64,000 bases of DNA, taken from Ensifer sp. LC11 (lineage in GTDB: Bacteria; Pseudomonadota; Alphaproteobacteria; Rhizobiales; Rhizobiaceae). Both the position numbers and the translations under genes were made by a program. Location: contig NZ_MBSO01000056.1 in assembly GCF_001695835.1 (NCBI RefSeq), positions 186,001 through 250,000 on the forward strand, in the 5' to 3' direction. Below are positions 1-9,265 of the stretch, piece after piece (positions within the stretch are counted from its first letter, which is position 1; the number at the start of each line of letters is the position of its first letter). The notes under the pieces were generated by a model. It saw nothing but the letters and a program-made list of their open reading frames with translations, made no database searches and was not told the DNA's origin.

Positions 1-741
1 CGACAGCAGCCGCGAGAACATCAGCGGCGGCGCCAGCGCGATCCCGATCCCTTGGGCCGCCGCCTCCATCATCGCCAGCGACGAATCGAAAACGATCCCT
101 TTCAAGAGTGGCGCCGGATAGGCGATACCGGCCGCCTCGAACCAGTTCACCCACTCGTCCGCGCGATAGGACCTGAGCAGCGTTTCGTCCAGCAGATCGG
201 CGGGCGTCTGCATTCTGTCGGCGATCTCTGGAATACAAAGCACCGATAGCGGCGCTTCGAACAGCCGCGTCGCCTCGATGTTGTGCCAGGAGCCGCCACC
301 GAAGCGGATGGCGAAGTCCAGCCCTTCAGCCGCCATGTCGACCCGATTGTTGTTGGTCGAAAGGCGAACGTCGATAAACGGATGTTTCGCCTGAAAATCG
401 GCAAGCCGCGGCAACAGCCAGCCAACCGCGAAGGTGCCGACGGCGCCGATCATCAGGACTTCCCTGATATGACCGGCCTCGAACCGCTCGAGCATGTCCG
501 CCATCCGGTCGAAGGAATCGCGCAGCACCGGCAGCAGCGCTTCGCCCTCCGCCGTGATCATCAGGCCGCGTGGCAGCCGCTTGAACAGCGTCACGTTCAA
601 ACGGCTCTCGAGCAGCTTGACCTGGTGGCTGACGGCCGCCTGCGTCACGCACAGCTCGATCGCCGCGCGGGTAAAACTCAGATGCCGCGCAGAAGCCTCG
701 AAGGCACGCAGCGCATTGAGCGGAAGATATGGTCTGACCAT
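1..741 (-). CDS. ampR: AmpR-like LysR-family regulator, 3' end cut by window
   Basis: I translated this by hand; it runs off the left edge, leaving 247 codons. The product starts MVRPYLPLNALRAFEASARH, with a winged helix-turn-helix (SFTRAAIELCVTQAAVSHQ) near residues 22-40, then an effector domain containing NNNRVDMAAEGLDFAIRFGG and an LLRSYRADEW stretch. These match AmpR, the LysR-type activator of inducible beta-lactamase, which senses cell-wall muropeptides, better than generic LysR proteins. The start is the ATG at 741, which gives the canonical AmpR N-terminus. The divergent neighbours are penicillin-binding proteins, not a beta-lactamase, so control of peptidoglycan synthesis is inferred. 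A beta-lactamase could still lie left of the window. Confidence 0.85.
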   Translation of the reverse strand, partial: MVRPYLPLNALRAFEASARHLSFTRAAIELCVTQAAVSHQVKLLESRLNVTLFKRLPRGLMITAEGEALLPVLRDSFDRMADMLERFEAGHIREVLMIGAVGTFAVGWLLPRLADFQAKHPFIDVRLSTNNNRVDMAAEGLDFAIRFGGGSWHNIEATRLFEAPLSVLCIPEIADRMQTPADLLDETLLRSYRADEWVNWFEAAGIAYPAPLLKGIVFDSSLAMMEAAAQGIGIALAPPLMFSRLLS

Positions 742-1066
742 GTATGCCCTAACTCACCTAATGGGTCTCGCAAATAAACGTGGTTTGTTGCGTGAGCACA
801 ATCCCTTTACGGTGAAGTACATCGGCTGACCGGTCATGGGCCGCGGTATCGACAAATCAGGAGCGGCCCGCCAAACCGCCACCCTTCGGAGAACCGATCC
901 ATGCGCCGCTTCAACTGGCCGTAGCGCCCTGGTCACACGCGTCATCGTCGCAGTCGGCGCCTCCAGCAAGCGCCCTCAAGTACCCGCTCTCGGAACATCA
1001 TCAGCCGCTCGGACAGCTGTGTCGGCTGGGTTTTGTCTTTTGCCCTGAAGGTCAGTTCAGCCCATC
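742..1066. promoter_or_regulatory. Divergent ampR / PBP intergenic region
   Basis: This 325-bp region separates the divergent ampR and class A PBP genes and holds no convincing ORF. Next to the ampR start there is a short direct repeat, CCTAA at 748-752 and 757-761 (TTAGG-TGAG-TTAGG on the minus strand). This is a possible but unproven regulator site. I could not pick a clear sigma-70 promoter for either gene. Confidence 0.4.
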
Positions 1067-3523
1067 ATGAAATTCGTTACAAATCTGCTTGGCACCGCTC
1101 TCAATCTTGCGACCGTCGTCGCACTTGCCTCGGCCACGATGGTCGCAGCGCTGACCAGAAACCTGCCCGATCACCGAACCCTCACCAGTTGGGAGCCGGC
1201 GGTGACCACCCGCCTCTACGCAAGCGACGGCACGATGGTCGGCGAATTCGCGCGGGAACGCCGGCTGTTTCTGCCGATCGGCGCCATCCCCGCACGCGTC
1301 CGCCAGGCATTCCTTTCGGCCGAGGACAAGAATTTCTACACCCATCCCGGGATCGATCTTGCAAGCGTCGGCACGGCGCTCGTCGCCAACCTTGCCAATT
1401 ACGGCTCCGGCCGGCGCATGATCGGCGGCTCGACCATCACGCAGCAGATCGCCAAGAATTTCCTGCTCACCTCCGACCGGACGGTCGAGCGCAAGCTGCG
1501 CGAGGCGATCCTTTCGCTGCGCATCGACCAGACTTATTCCAAGGACCGCATTCTCGAGCTCTATCTCAACGACATCTATCTCGGGCTCGGCGCCTATGGC
1601 GTCGCGCAGGCGGCGCTGACCTATTTCGACAAGCCGGTTGGCGAGCTCTCGGTCTCGCAGGCGGCCTTTCTGGCTGCCTTGCCGAAAGGTCCCAACAACT
1701 ACGACCCCTACCGCCAGGCGGAGCGGGCGACGGGGCGCAGAAACTGGGTCATTGAGCAGATGCGGCAGAACGGCTTCATCGATGCTGAGACCGCGACCAA
1801 GGCGACGGCGACCCCGCTCGGCGTCAAGTCCCGCATGCATTCGCCGGCGATCGCAACGGCGGACTATTTCACCGAGGACGTCCGTCGCCAGCTCAACGGC
1901 CAATACGGCGATGCAGCGCTTTACACCGCAGGATTTTCGGTGCGCACCACGCTCGATCCGCGACTGCAGAACGCCGCCATGAAGGCGCTGCGCAAGGGCC
2001 TTGTCGCCTATGACCAGGCGAAGGGGTATCGCGGGCCGATCGAGCGGCTCCCCTCGACGGCGGACTGGTCTTCAGCACTCGCCGAGCTCCGCCCGCTCTC
2101 CGACGTCCCGGAATGGCGGCTCGGCGTGGTGCTGGCGGCAGGGACGACGGAAGCGGAAATCGGGCTAAGGCCGCAGACTGCCGAACCAAGCGGCTCTGCC
2201 GGCGCGGGAGAGACCATTCGTCTCGACCGTCAGGCGGTGGCCTGGGCGCTCTGCCGGTCGGCGAAAGGAAGCCGCGGCTGCGCGGCGAGTGTTGATGGCG
2301 TCCTGTCTCCCGGCGACGTCGTCTATGTGGAGAAGCAGGGTGGCGGATATGTTCTGCGTCAGCCACCGCTCGTCCAGGGCGCGCTCGTGTCCATGGATCC
2401 GAATACCGGCCGTGTGCTTGCTGTTGCCGGCGGCTTTTCCTATGCCCAATCGGAGTTCAACCGCGCCACTCAGGCCTATCGCCAGCCCGGCTCCTCCTTC
2501 AAGCCTTTCGTCTATGCCGCGGCGCTCGACAACGGCTATGCACCGACGACGCTGGTGATGGATGCGCCGATCGCCCTTGCCGATGGCGCGGGCAGGACCT
2601 GGAAGCCGAAGAACTATGACGGCCGTTTCAGCGGACCCTCGACCCTGCGCGTCGGGCTGGAGAACAGCCGCAACCTGATGACGGTGCGTCTCGCCCGCCA
2701 TCTCGGCATGGATCTCGTCGCCGACTATGGCAAGCGTTTCGGCATTTATGATGAGCTCAAGCCCTATGTGCCGATGTCGCTTGGCGCTGGCGAAACGACG
2801 CTGCTGAGGCTGGTCTCGGCCTACGCGGTCATTGCCAACGGCGGCAAGGCTGTGACGCCCTCGATGATCGATCGTATCCAGGATCGTTATGGCCGCACCA
2901 TCTTTCGCCATGACCAGCGCGGTTGCGACGATTGCAATGTTTCCGCCTGGAGCGGCCAGGAGGAGCCGGTGCCGGTCGATGATCGCGAGTACGTGCTCGA
3001 TCCGATGACTGCCTTTCAGGTGACCTCGATGCTGCGCGGCGTCGTCGAGCGCGGAACCGCCAGAAATGTCAGTTCGCTCGGTGTTCCGATTGCCGGAAAG
3101 ACCGGCACCACCAACGACGAGAAGGATGTCTGGTTCGTCGGCTTCACACCCAACATCGTGACCGGCGTGTTCCTCGGCTACGACACGCCGAAACCGATGG
3201 GCAATGGTGAAACCGGCGGCGGCCTGGCCGCACCGATCTTCATCGATTTCATGAAGACGGCACTTCAGGGCCAACCGGTAGCGGATTTCCATGCGCCGGC
3301 GGGCATGATGCTTGAAGCGATCGACCGGAAGAGCGGCCAGCCGGTGCCCGGGGGAACCCCAGGCGCCATCATCGAGGCCTTCAAGCCGGGGACCGCGCCT
3401 TGCGCCAGCGGTTGCCCCATCATCGATGGTTTCGAAACGGCAAGCACCTCGGCGACCGCCGAGGTCGATCTCTCTCCGGAACTGCGCGAAAAACTCCTCA
3501 CCAACGGCAATGGGCTCTACTGA
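1067..3523 (+). CDS. Class A penicillin-binding protein (PBP1A-like)
   Basis: This is an 818-residue bifunctional peptidoglycan synthase. An N-terminal membrane anchor (about residues 8-27) is followed by a GT51 glycosyltransferase domain with EDKNFYTHPGID and GGSTITQQIAKNF. The transpeptidase domain carries the catalytic SxxK as SSFK near residue 475, SRN as the SxN motif, and KTGTT near residue 677. It polymerises glycan strands and cross-links them in the periplasm. The C-terminal tail has a CASGC cysteine pair. The stop is one base before the next gene's ATG, so the two are almost certainly co-transcribed. The start ATG at 1067 has only a weak ribosome binding site. This is probably an accessory PBP1 rather than the housekeeping mrcA. 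Confidence 0.9.
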   Translation: MKFVTNLLGTALNLATVVALASATMVAALTRNLPDHRTLTSWEPAVTTRLYASDGTMVGEFARERRLFLPIGAIPARVRQAFLSAEDKNFYTHPGIDLASVGTALVANLANYGSGRRMIGGSTITQQIAKNFLLTSDRTVERKLREAILSLRIDQTYSKDRILELYLNDIYLGLGAYGVAQAALTYFDKPVGELSVSQAAFLAALPKGPNNYDPYRQAERATGRRNWVIEQMRQNGFIDAETATKATATPLGVKSRMHSPAIATADYFTEDVRRQLNGQYGDAALYTAGFSVRTTLDPRLQNAAMKALRKGLVAYDQAKGYRGPIERLPSTADWSSALAELRPLSDVPEWRLGVVLAAGTTEAEIGLRPQTAEPSGSAGAGETIRLDRQAVAWALCRSAKGSRGCAASVDGVLSPGDVVYVEKQGGGYVLRQPPLVQGALVSMDPNTGRVLAVAGGFSYAQSEFNRATQAYRQPGSSFKPFVYAAALDNGYAPTTLVMDAPIALADGAGRTWKPKNYDGRFSGPSTLRVGLENSRNLMTVRLARHLGMDLVADYGKRFGIYDELKPYVPMSLGAGETTLLRLVSAYAVIANGGKAVTPSMIDRIQDRYGRTIFRHDQRGCDDCNVSAWSGQEEPVPVDDREYVLDPMTAFQVTSMLRGVVERGTARNVSSLGVPIAGKTGTTNDEKDVWFVGFTPNIVTGVFLGYDTPKPMGNGETGGGLAAPIFIDFMKTALQGQPVADFHAPAGMMLEAIDRKSGQPVPGGTPGAIIEAFKPGTAPCASGCPIIDGFETASTSATAEVDLSPELREKLLTNGNGLY

Positions 3524-3524
3524 A

Positions 3525-5261
3525 ATGGCGCGCGAGCTCCAGCCCCGTCGGGATCATCGCGGCCGCCTCCTTTTCGTCATTGGCGCCTTCGCGCTCGTCT
3601 TCGGGCTCATGCTGGCACGCCTCATCCAGCTTGGCGTCGCCGACTATGAGCGCACCGGCTACATTCCGCCGCCACCGAGCCTCGGCCGCCCTTCGATCCT
3701 CGACCGGCACGGCAATCTTCTGGCAATCGACGTGCCGAGCTCCGGGCTCTATGCCGAACCGCGCCTGATCGTCGACGTCGACGAGGCGGTCGAGAAACTG
3801 ACGGCGATCTTTCCCGACATTGATAGCGGCGACCTCTATCGCCGTCTGAAGAGCGGCGCTGCGTTTGCCTGGATCAAGCGCCAGGTGACGCCGGCGGAGG
3901 AGCAGGCGGTCTGGAACGCCGGCATTCCCGCTATTGGCTTTCAACGCGAGAAGCAGCGCTTCTACCCCAACGGCTCGCTTGCTGCCCATGTGCTTGGCGC
4001 CGTCGACATCGACAATATCGGGATTGCCGGCATCGAGCGGTGGATCGAAGGCCAGGGGCTGGAGGTGCTGCGCCAAAGCGGCATGGATCTCTCTCACCGC
4101 AATCTCGACCCGGTCAGCGTCACCCTCGATATCCGCATCCAGCACGCGCTCGAAACCGAACTTCGCAAGGCTATCGCCAAGTTCAGCGCCAAGGCGGGAG
4201 CCGGCCTGGTGCTGGATGTCACCAATGGCGAGATCCTGGCGCTCGTCTCCTATCCGGATTTCGACCCGAACCTGCCAATCGATGCGGTGAAACCAGACCG
4301 CATCAACCGCATCGCCGCCGCAACATTCGAGATGGGTTCGACCTTCAAGGCGCTGACGACAGCCATGGCGCTCGACTCCGGGCAATTTACGCTTCGCTCC
4401 GTTGTCGACGCCAGCAAGCCGCTCGCCTTCGGTCGCTTCCGCATCAACGACTATCGGGGCCAATATCGGCCGCTGACGCTGCCGGAGGCGTTCATCTACT
4501 CGTCCAACATCTCGATGGCGAAGATGGCGATATCAGTCGGACCGGAAAATCTACGCGCATTCCTGACACGGTTCGGGCAGATGTCGCGGCTGACGACCGA
4601 ATTGCCTGAGAGCGCCCACCCGCAATTGCCGCGACGCTGGGGCGAGATCGATACGGCAACCGCCTCCTACGGTCATGGCATTGCCGTCACCCCGCTGCAG
4701 GCGAGCATCGCGGTGGCGGCGCTCGTCAATGGCGGCCGGCTGATCCGGCCGACCCTGATCAAGGACGCGCCGCTCGAAGACCGTGTGCTTGCGCGTGATC
4801 TGATCAAGCCGGAAACCGGCGAGGCGCTGCGCTATCTGCTGCGGCTCAACGCCAAGACCGGCTCGGCGAAGAAGGCGGAAGTCAAAGGCTATTTCATCGG
4901 CGGCAAGACCGGAACGGCCGAAAAGGTGGTCGGGGGCCGCTATTCCAAGGAGCTCAACATCACGTCCTTCATGGGTGTCGTTCCGGTGGACAATCCGCGC
5001 TACCTGCTCCTGACACTGCTCGATGAACCGAAGGGCCTGCCGGAAACCTATGGTTTTCGTACCTCCGGCTGGAACGCAGCACCGCTTGGCGGCGCCGTCT
5101 TCGAGCGCATCCTGCCGATGCTCCAACTCATGCCCGATTTCGATATCGCCGATGTCAGCTTTCCGGAGATCAGCAGTCAGGGCGCGTTTGGCTCGCGGCT
5201 CTTTCCGTCATCTGCGAGCAAGGGCGAGCGGAACAGCGATGTGATCAATGGCGCGCTTTGA
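3525..5261 (+). CDS. Class B penicillin-binding protein (FtsI/PBP2-like transpeptidase)
   Basis: This is a 578-residue monofunctional transpeptidase starting MARELQPRRDHRG. One N-terminal transmembrane segment (about residues 15-35) precedes the PBP dimerisation domain, which has SILDRHGNLLA. The catalytic domain shows STFK near residue 270, SSN near 325 and KTGTAEK near 460, so all three active-site motifs are intact. An in-frame extension upstream to 3312 exists but lies inside the preceding gene, so I chose the ATG at 3525, one base after that stop. It is FtsI-like in length and motifs, but it sits beside a class A PBP and ampR, not in the dcw cluster. A second, specialised FtsI paralogue is therefore likely. 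Confidence 0.88.
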   Translation: MARELQPRRDHRGRLLFVIGAFALVFGLMLARLIQLGVADYERTGYIPPPPSLGRPSILDRHGNLLAIDVPSSGLYAEPRLIVDVDEAVEKLTAIFPDIDSGDLYRRLKSGAAFAWIKRQVTPAEEQAVWNAGIPAIGFQREKQRFYPNGSLAAHVLGAVDIDNIGIAGIERWIEGQGLEVLRQSGMDLSHRNLDPVSVTLDIRIQHALETELRKAIAKFSAKAGAGLVLDVTNGEILALVSYPDFDPNLPIDAVKPDRINRIAAATFEMGSTFKALTTAMALDSGQFTLRSVVDASKPLAFGRFRINDYRGQYRPLTLPEAFIYSSNISMAKMAISVGPENLRAFLTRFGQMSRLTTELPESAHPQLPRRWGEIDTATASYGHGIAVTPLQASIAVAALVNGGRLIRPTLIKDAPLEDRVLARDLIKPETGEALRYLLRLNAKTGSAKKAEVKGYFIGGKTGTAEKVVGGRYSKELNITSFMGVVPVDNPRYLLLTLLDEPKGLPETYGFRTSGWNAAPLGGAVFERILPMLQLMPDFDIADVSFPEISSQGAFGSRLFPSSASKGERNSDVINGAL

Positions 5262-5283
5262 TGCGCCATCATGAATGCAGCAA

Positions 5284-5307
5284 CGCCCCCGTGTCTCCGC
5301 GGGGGCG
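5284..5307. terminator. Hairpin terminator between convergent operons
   Basis: There is a perfect 8-bp GC stem, CGCCCCCG at 5284-5291 and CGGGGGCG at 5300-5307, with an 8-nt loop. It lies between the end of the PBP operon and the end of the convergent transporter operon. There is no strong T-run on either side, so it may be bidirectional and rely partly on Rho. Confidence 0.6.
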
Positions 5308-5339
5308 CGCTCAAAGTGCGAATAAAGGTTAGCTTGCGC

Positions 5340-6395
5340 TTACCTTTCGATCATGCGGTTCCAGCGCTTGTTCCACTCCTGCCGGCTCTGGTTGATCGCG
5401 TCCCAATCAAGGACCTTGGCGGTCTGCATGTTGGCCTTGAAGGTCGCAAGCTTCTGGTTCGCCGCATCCGTGCCGGCCTTGGCGTTGACGTTCGACGGAA
5501 TGATGTTGCCGTTGTCGAGCGCCAGGCTCTGCGCCTCGGCCGAAAGCAGGTAATGGGCGAGCTTCTGGCTGAGCTCCGGCTCGCTGTTGTTGGCGATCAC
5601 GCATTCGGTGACCGCGAGCACGACGGAGCCTTCCTTCGGCTGGGCGTATTCGACCGGGATGCCCTTGTCCTTGAGGTTGTTGACCGCCGTCGGGGTCAAC
5701 GGGAAGATCGCGGCTTCGCCGGTCTGCACCATCTCGGAGATCTTGGCCGAGCTCGGGATGAACTCGATGACGTTCTTGCCGATCGTATCGGAGAATTTTT
5801 CAAAGCCGGGCTCGACGTTTGTTTCGTTGCCGCCCTGGATGCGGTTGAACATCAGGAAGGCGTGCAGGCCGAAGCTCGATGCGGAAGCGGACTGGAAGAC
5901 GACGGCATTTTCGAACTTCGGATCGGCCATATCCATCCACGAGGTCGGTGCCGGCCAGCCCTTCTCGTCGAAAAGCTTCTTGTTGTAGGCAAGCCCGGTC
6001 ATGCCCATGTCGACACCGATCGCCATATCGTCCTTCAGTCGGGCGGCTGGCTGGATCTGCTCGAGCACCGGATCGGCAGCAATCTTCTGGCAAAGGCCGC
6101 CGCCGATGGCGCGTACCATCACGCCGTCGTCGAGCAGCATGACATGCATCTGCGGATTGTCCTTGGCGGCGGTCGCCTTGGCAAGGATGTCGGCGGAGGT
6201 GCCGGGCACGACGACAACCTTGACGTCGTTCGCCTTCTCGAAGGGCGGAAGCACGTGTTCGGTATAGGCGCGCTCGAAGTTGCCGCCATTCATGCCGATA
6301 TAGAGCGTCTTGGTCTCCGCCGACGCGGCGCTCTGCTGCAGGACGAAGGCCAGCAGTGCGAGGGCAGTGGTTTTCATAAGCCGTTGGTCGATCAT
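5340..6395 (-). CDS. ABC transporter substrate-binding protein (PotD/opine-type)
   Basis: This 351-residue periplasmic binding protein has a signal peptide ending near ASAAS-AE (residue 26) and a type 2 periplasmic binding fold of the spermidine/putrescine family (YIGMNGGNFERAYTEHVLPP). An AAAGGGGAA ribosome binding site lies just upstream of the ATG at 6395. It is the last gene of a seven-gene minus-strand operon after the ATPase, two permeases and three dehydrogenase subunits, so its ligand is probably what the dehydrogenase oxidises: a polyamine, opine or D-amino acid derivative. The exact ligand cannot be read from sequence. Confidence 0.85.
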   Translation of the reverse strand: MIDQRLMKTTALALLAFVLQQSAASAETKTLYIGMNGGNFERAYTEHVLPPFEKANDVKVVVVPGTSADILAKATAAKDNPQMHVMLLDDGVMVRAIGGGLCQKIAADPVLEQIQPAARLKDDMAIGVDMGMTGLAYNKKLFDEKGWPAPTSWMDMADPKFENAVVFQSASASSFGLHAFLMFNRIQGGNETNVEPGFEKFSDTIGKNVIEFIPSSAKISEMVQTGEAAIFPLTPTAVNNLKDKGIPVEYAQPKEGSVVLAVTECVIANNSEPELSQKLAHYLLSAEAQSLALDNGNIIPSNVNAKAGTDAANQKLATFKANMQTAKVLDWDAINQSRQEWNKRWNRMIER

Positions 6396-6412
6396 GGTAT
6401 TCCCCTTTCTGT

Positions 6413-7555
6413 TTACAACGAGGCTGCAGTTTCGACCGCCACCTTGCGGAAGCGGCCAATGGAAAAGGCTTCGATGGGCGTGGTGCTGCGCCCCTCGGTG
6501 ACGAGCTCGGAAAGCACCGCGCCGACGGCGGGTGCGGTCTGGAACCCGGCACCGCAGAAGCCGAAGGCGTGGAAAAGGCCTGATGTCGTTTCGCTCGGTC
6601 CGATCACCGGATTACCGTCAGGCATCTCGGCTTCGGTGCCGGACCAGAAGCGGATGACCTGGGCTTCAGCCAGATGCGGAAAAAGCGCGATGGCGCGCTG
6701 CATGACGGAAGAAGCAGCCGTCACCGACGGGCGCGAATAATCGGGATCGGCAAGAGGCAGGCCACGGCCACCGCCCATGACGTAGTTGCCGCGCGCCACC
6801 TGCCGGCCGTAAAAGCTGCCGCCCTGCTCGCCCATGCTGACAGGCAGGCGCAGCGGCTGCGGCTCAGTGACGACCATCGAGGGGTATATGCGCGTCAGCG
6901 GTACTGGCTCGCCGAAATGGGCAGCGAAGCGGTCGGACCAGGCGCCCGCGCTGTTGACCAGCTGCCGGCAGCGGATCTCGATGTCATCGCCGGCCAGAAT
7001 TTCGAAGCCGCTGCCGGTTGCCGCAACCGCCCGTACCGGTGTCTGCTCCAGCACGGTGACACCGGCCCGCTCGGCGGCGCGGGCAAACGCCGGTGCGACC
7101 AACCGCGGATTGGCGTGGCCGTCGTCGGGGCAGAGCGACGCGCCGACGGCTTTCGCCGAAAGCCAGGGAAACCGCTTGCTCAACGCCGATCCGGCAACGA
7201 GTTCCAACCCGAGACCGTAGTCCCGGACAGTTTCGGCATAGGTTTCGAGCTTGGCGAAGTCCTTTTCAGTGCGGGCGAGCTTCAGGTGTCCGGACCTGAT
7301 ATATTCGGCATCGATGCCGATCATCGCTCTCAGTTGCGGCCAGATGCGGTGCGCCCGTTGCGACAGCGGCAACTGCTCGGGCGGCCGGCCTTGCCGGCGT
7401 ACGCCGCCATAGTTCACGCCGCTCGCCTGGGCGCCGCAGTAACCCTTGTCGATGAGCGCGACGGAAAGCCCGGCTTTACGCATGGCGAGCGCTGCGGAGC
7501 TGCCGACCAGCCCGCCGCCGATGATCGCGACGTCGACGGAGATACGCCGTCTCAT
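6413..7555 (-). CDS. FAD-dependent oxidoreductase, DAO family (HcnC/opine oxidase B-like)
   Basis: This 380-residue protein has an N-terminal FAD-binding motif VAIIGGGLVGSSAA and a D-amino acid oxidase/sarcosine oxidase fold. The C-terminal GLFHAFGFCGAGFQ segment is typical of this family. An upstream in-frame extension overlaps the previous gene, so I took the ATG at 7555, which overlaps that gene's stop as ATGA. It is the catalytic subunit of a three-part dehydrogenase with the next two genes, the arrangement of HcnABC and of nopaline/octopine oxidases. The substrate is likely a secondary amine such as an opine, a D-amino acid or a hydroxyproline. The hydrogen cyanide synthase role is not assigned. 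Confidence 0.82.
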   Translation of the reverse strand: MRRRISVDVAIIGGGLVGSSAALAMRKAGLSVALIDKGYCGAQASGVNYGGVRRQGRPPEQLPLSQRAHRIWPQLRAMIGIDAEYIRSGHLKLARTEKDFAKLETYAETVRDYGLGLELVAGSALSKRFPWLSAKAVGASLCPDDGHANPRLVAPAFARAAERAGVTVLEQTPVRAVAATGSGFEILAGDDIEIRCRQLVNSAGAWSDRFAAHFGEPVPLTRIYPSMVVTEPQPLRLPVSMGEQGGSFYGRQVARGNYVMGGGRGLPLADPDYSRPSVTAASSVMQRAIALFPHLAEAQVIRFWSGTEAEMPDGNPVIGPSETTSGLFHAFGFCGAGFQTAPAVGAVLSELVTEGRSTTPIEAFSIGRFRKVAVETAASL

Positions 7556-8952
7556 GACCGCGCCTCCAGTTCGCCACCACCAAAACCGAGCGGGATCGGC
7601 TTGACCGGCGCCTGTGCGCGCAGCCGGCCGACCTCGCCGGTGGGGACACCGCAGGCCCCGCTCAGCAGCTCGGTCGCCGCGGCAGAGCACATGCGCCCCT
7701 GACAGCGCCCCATGCCGACGCGGCTCAGTGCCTTCAGGCGGTTGATCTCCGTGATCGAACCTGCCGTCATCGCGCGGCGCGCTTCAGCAACGCTGATCTC
7801 CTCGCAGCGGCAGAGTGTCGTCTCGTCCGGGACCGTCTCGAACCAATCAACCGGGAACGGAAAGGCGCGTTCGAGAATGTCGCGCTCCCGCAAAATGGCT
7901 TCCCTCGATGCCAGCAGACGCGCCACATCCGTTGATACGTTGCCCTGATCCTGCAGCATTGCCACAGCGGCGAGTTCGCCCGAAATCTCCGCCGCATCGG
8001 CGCCGGCAATGCCGCTGCCGTCGCCGGCGACATAGACATCGGTTCGGCTCGTGCGCCCCAGGGCGTCGCGCTCCGGCAGCCAGACACGATCGCGCTCGTC
8101 GAAGCGGAAACGGCAGCCGGCAAGATCAGCAAGCTGGGTTTCCGGACGAAGGGCGAAACCATAGGCGAGTGCGTCGCAGGTGACCGTTTCGACGCGCTCG
8201 CCCTTGAGCGTCCGCCGACGGTAACGAAGACCTTCGACTTTGCCCTTGCCGAGAACCGCCTCGGGTCTCACGCCATGGCGGACCTTCACGCCGGCAAACT
8301 GGAGCTGCAGCCCATAGAAGAGACCGAGCGCGACGATCCGCGGCGCGTGAGCGGCGAGCGACAGCAGGTGCCGCTTCGACGCGAGGGGTGCCGTATCAAG
8401 CACCGCTTCCACACGTGCGCCGGCCTTCATGTATTGCCAGGCGACGAGATAGAGCAGCGGCCCGGAACCCATGAAGGCGACGCGGTCGCCGATCGTGCAG
8501 CCCTGCGCCTTCAAGGCGGTCTGCGATGCGCCGAGCGTATAGACACCTGGCGTCGTCCATCCCGGGAAGGGCAGCACGCGATCGGTCGCACCGGTGCAGA
8601 GGATCAGTTGCGAAAAGCCGATCTGCCGGTGAACGCCTGATGAGAGAATATCGAGCTGATTGCCGCGTTCGGGTGCAGAGATGTTCCAGACAAGGGTTTC
8701 GGGCCGGTAGTCGATCGCAGGCAGCAGCGCCTCGAAAGCCTGGTGCAGCCTCTGCGCCTTGCCGGCTCCCGAGCCATAGCGGCTGCGATAGGAGCGTCCG
8801 TCGTCGATCAACGGGCGGCGATAGATCTGCCCGCCGGCGCGCTGGCCTTCGTCAAGCACGATCGGCCGAAGACCGGATCGGACGAGACGCTCGGCGGCGC
8901 GAATGCCGGCAGGGCCGGCACCGACGATGACCGGTTGCAACGGCTCACTCAT
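7552..8952 (-). CDS. FAD/NAD(P)-binding oxidoreductase with BFD-like [2Fe-2S] domain (HcnB/OoxA-like)
   Basis: This 466-residue protein opens with a Rossmann motif, VIVGAGPAGIRAAERL, and has a second nucleotide site around AFMGSGPLLYLVAWQ. Its C-terminal third holds a bacterioferredoxin-associated-ferredoxin-like cluster domain, with cysteines in CRCEEI and in GRCQGRMC. This layout matches the alpha subunit of opine oxidases and HcnB. The start at 8952 (MSEPLQPVIVG) follows the small ferredoxin-like subunit with an 8-bp overlap. It should pass electrons from the FAD subunit to the respiratory chain. A longer frame to 9039 lies inside the neighbour and was not used. Confidence 0.83.
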   Translation of the reverse strand: MSEPLQPVIVGAGPAGIRAAERLVRSGLRPIVLDEGQRAGGQIYRRPLIDDGRSYRSRYGSGAGKAQRLHQAFEALLPAIDYRPETLVWNISAPERGNQLDILSSGVHRQIGFSQLILCTGATDRVLPFPGWTTPGVYTLGASQTALKAQGCTIGDRVAFMGSGPLLYLVAWQYMKAGARVEAVLDTAPLASKRHLLSLAAHAPRIVALGLFYGLQLQFAGVKVRHGVRPEAVLGKGKVEGLRYRRRTLKGERVETVTCDALAYGFALRPETQLADLAGCRFRFDERDRVWLPERDALGRTSRTDVYVAGDGSGIAGADAAEISGELAAVAMLQDQGNVSTDVARLLASREAILRERDILERAFPFPVDWFETVPDETTLCRCEEISVAEARRAMTAGSITEINRLKALSRVGMGRCQGRMCSAAATELLSGACGVPTGEVGRLRAQAPVKPIPLGFGGGELEARS

Positions 8953-9259
8953 GGGCCGCCTCCGCCGTTGCACCGCGACCGGTGATGAAGGCCATGCCCG
9001 GCTGCAAGGCCGTGCTGCAGGCCCTGATCCGGCGGCCATCCGCCATCATCACATAACAATCCTGGCAGGCGCCGATCAGGCAGAAGCCGGCCCGGTCCTC
9101 GCCGGTGAATTCGCTTTGCCGGAGGCGGCCGCTGACCGAAAGGATCGCCGTCAGCACCGTGTCGCCGCGACGCCCGGTTTCGGCCACGCCGTTCAGCGAG
9201 AAGGGCACGGGTGTCTCGTCCAGGCGGTAGCGCCGGCGGAATTGTGCATGCATCGACAT
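8945..9259 (-). CDS. Small [2Fe-2S] subunit of amine/opine dehydrogenase (HcnA-like)
   Basis: This 104-residue protein has the plant-type ferredoxin cysteine pattern: GFCLIGACQDC, then a fourth cysteine in RACST. Its length and position, just before the two FAD subunits, match HcnA and the small subunits of opine and hydroxyproline dehydrogenases. It starts 6 nt after the second permease gene, so transport and oxidation are translated from one message. Confidence 0.83.
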   Translation of the reverse strand: MSMHAQFRRRYRLDETPVPFSLNGVAETGRRGDTVLTAILSVSGRLRQSEFTGEDRAGFCLIGACQDCYVMMADGRRIRACSTALQPGMAFITGRGATAEAAHE

Positions 9260-9265
9260 CGGTTC

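Noticed and set aside
5271-6740. A 489-codon plus-strand open frame across the binding-protein and FAD-oxidase genes
   Set aside because: It crosses two well-recognised minus-strand genes and has no recognisable domain.
6413-9259. Hydrogen cyanide synthase hcnABC
   Set aside because: The three-subunit layout is the same, but opine and hydroxyproline dehydrogenases share it and the operon includes a polyamine/opine-type transporter, so I did not give hcn names.
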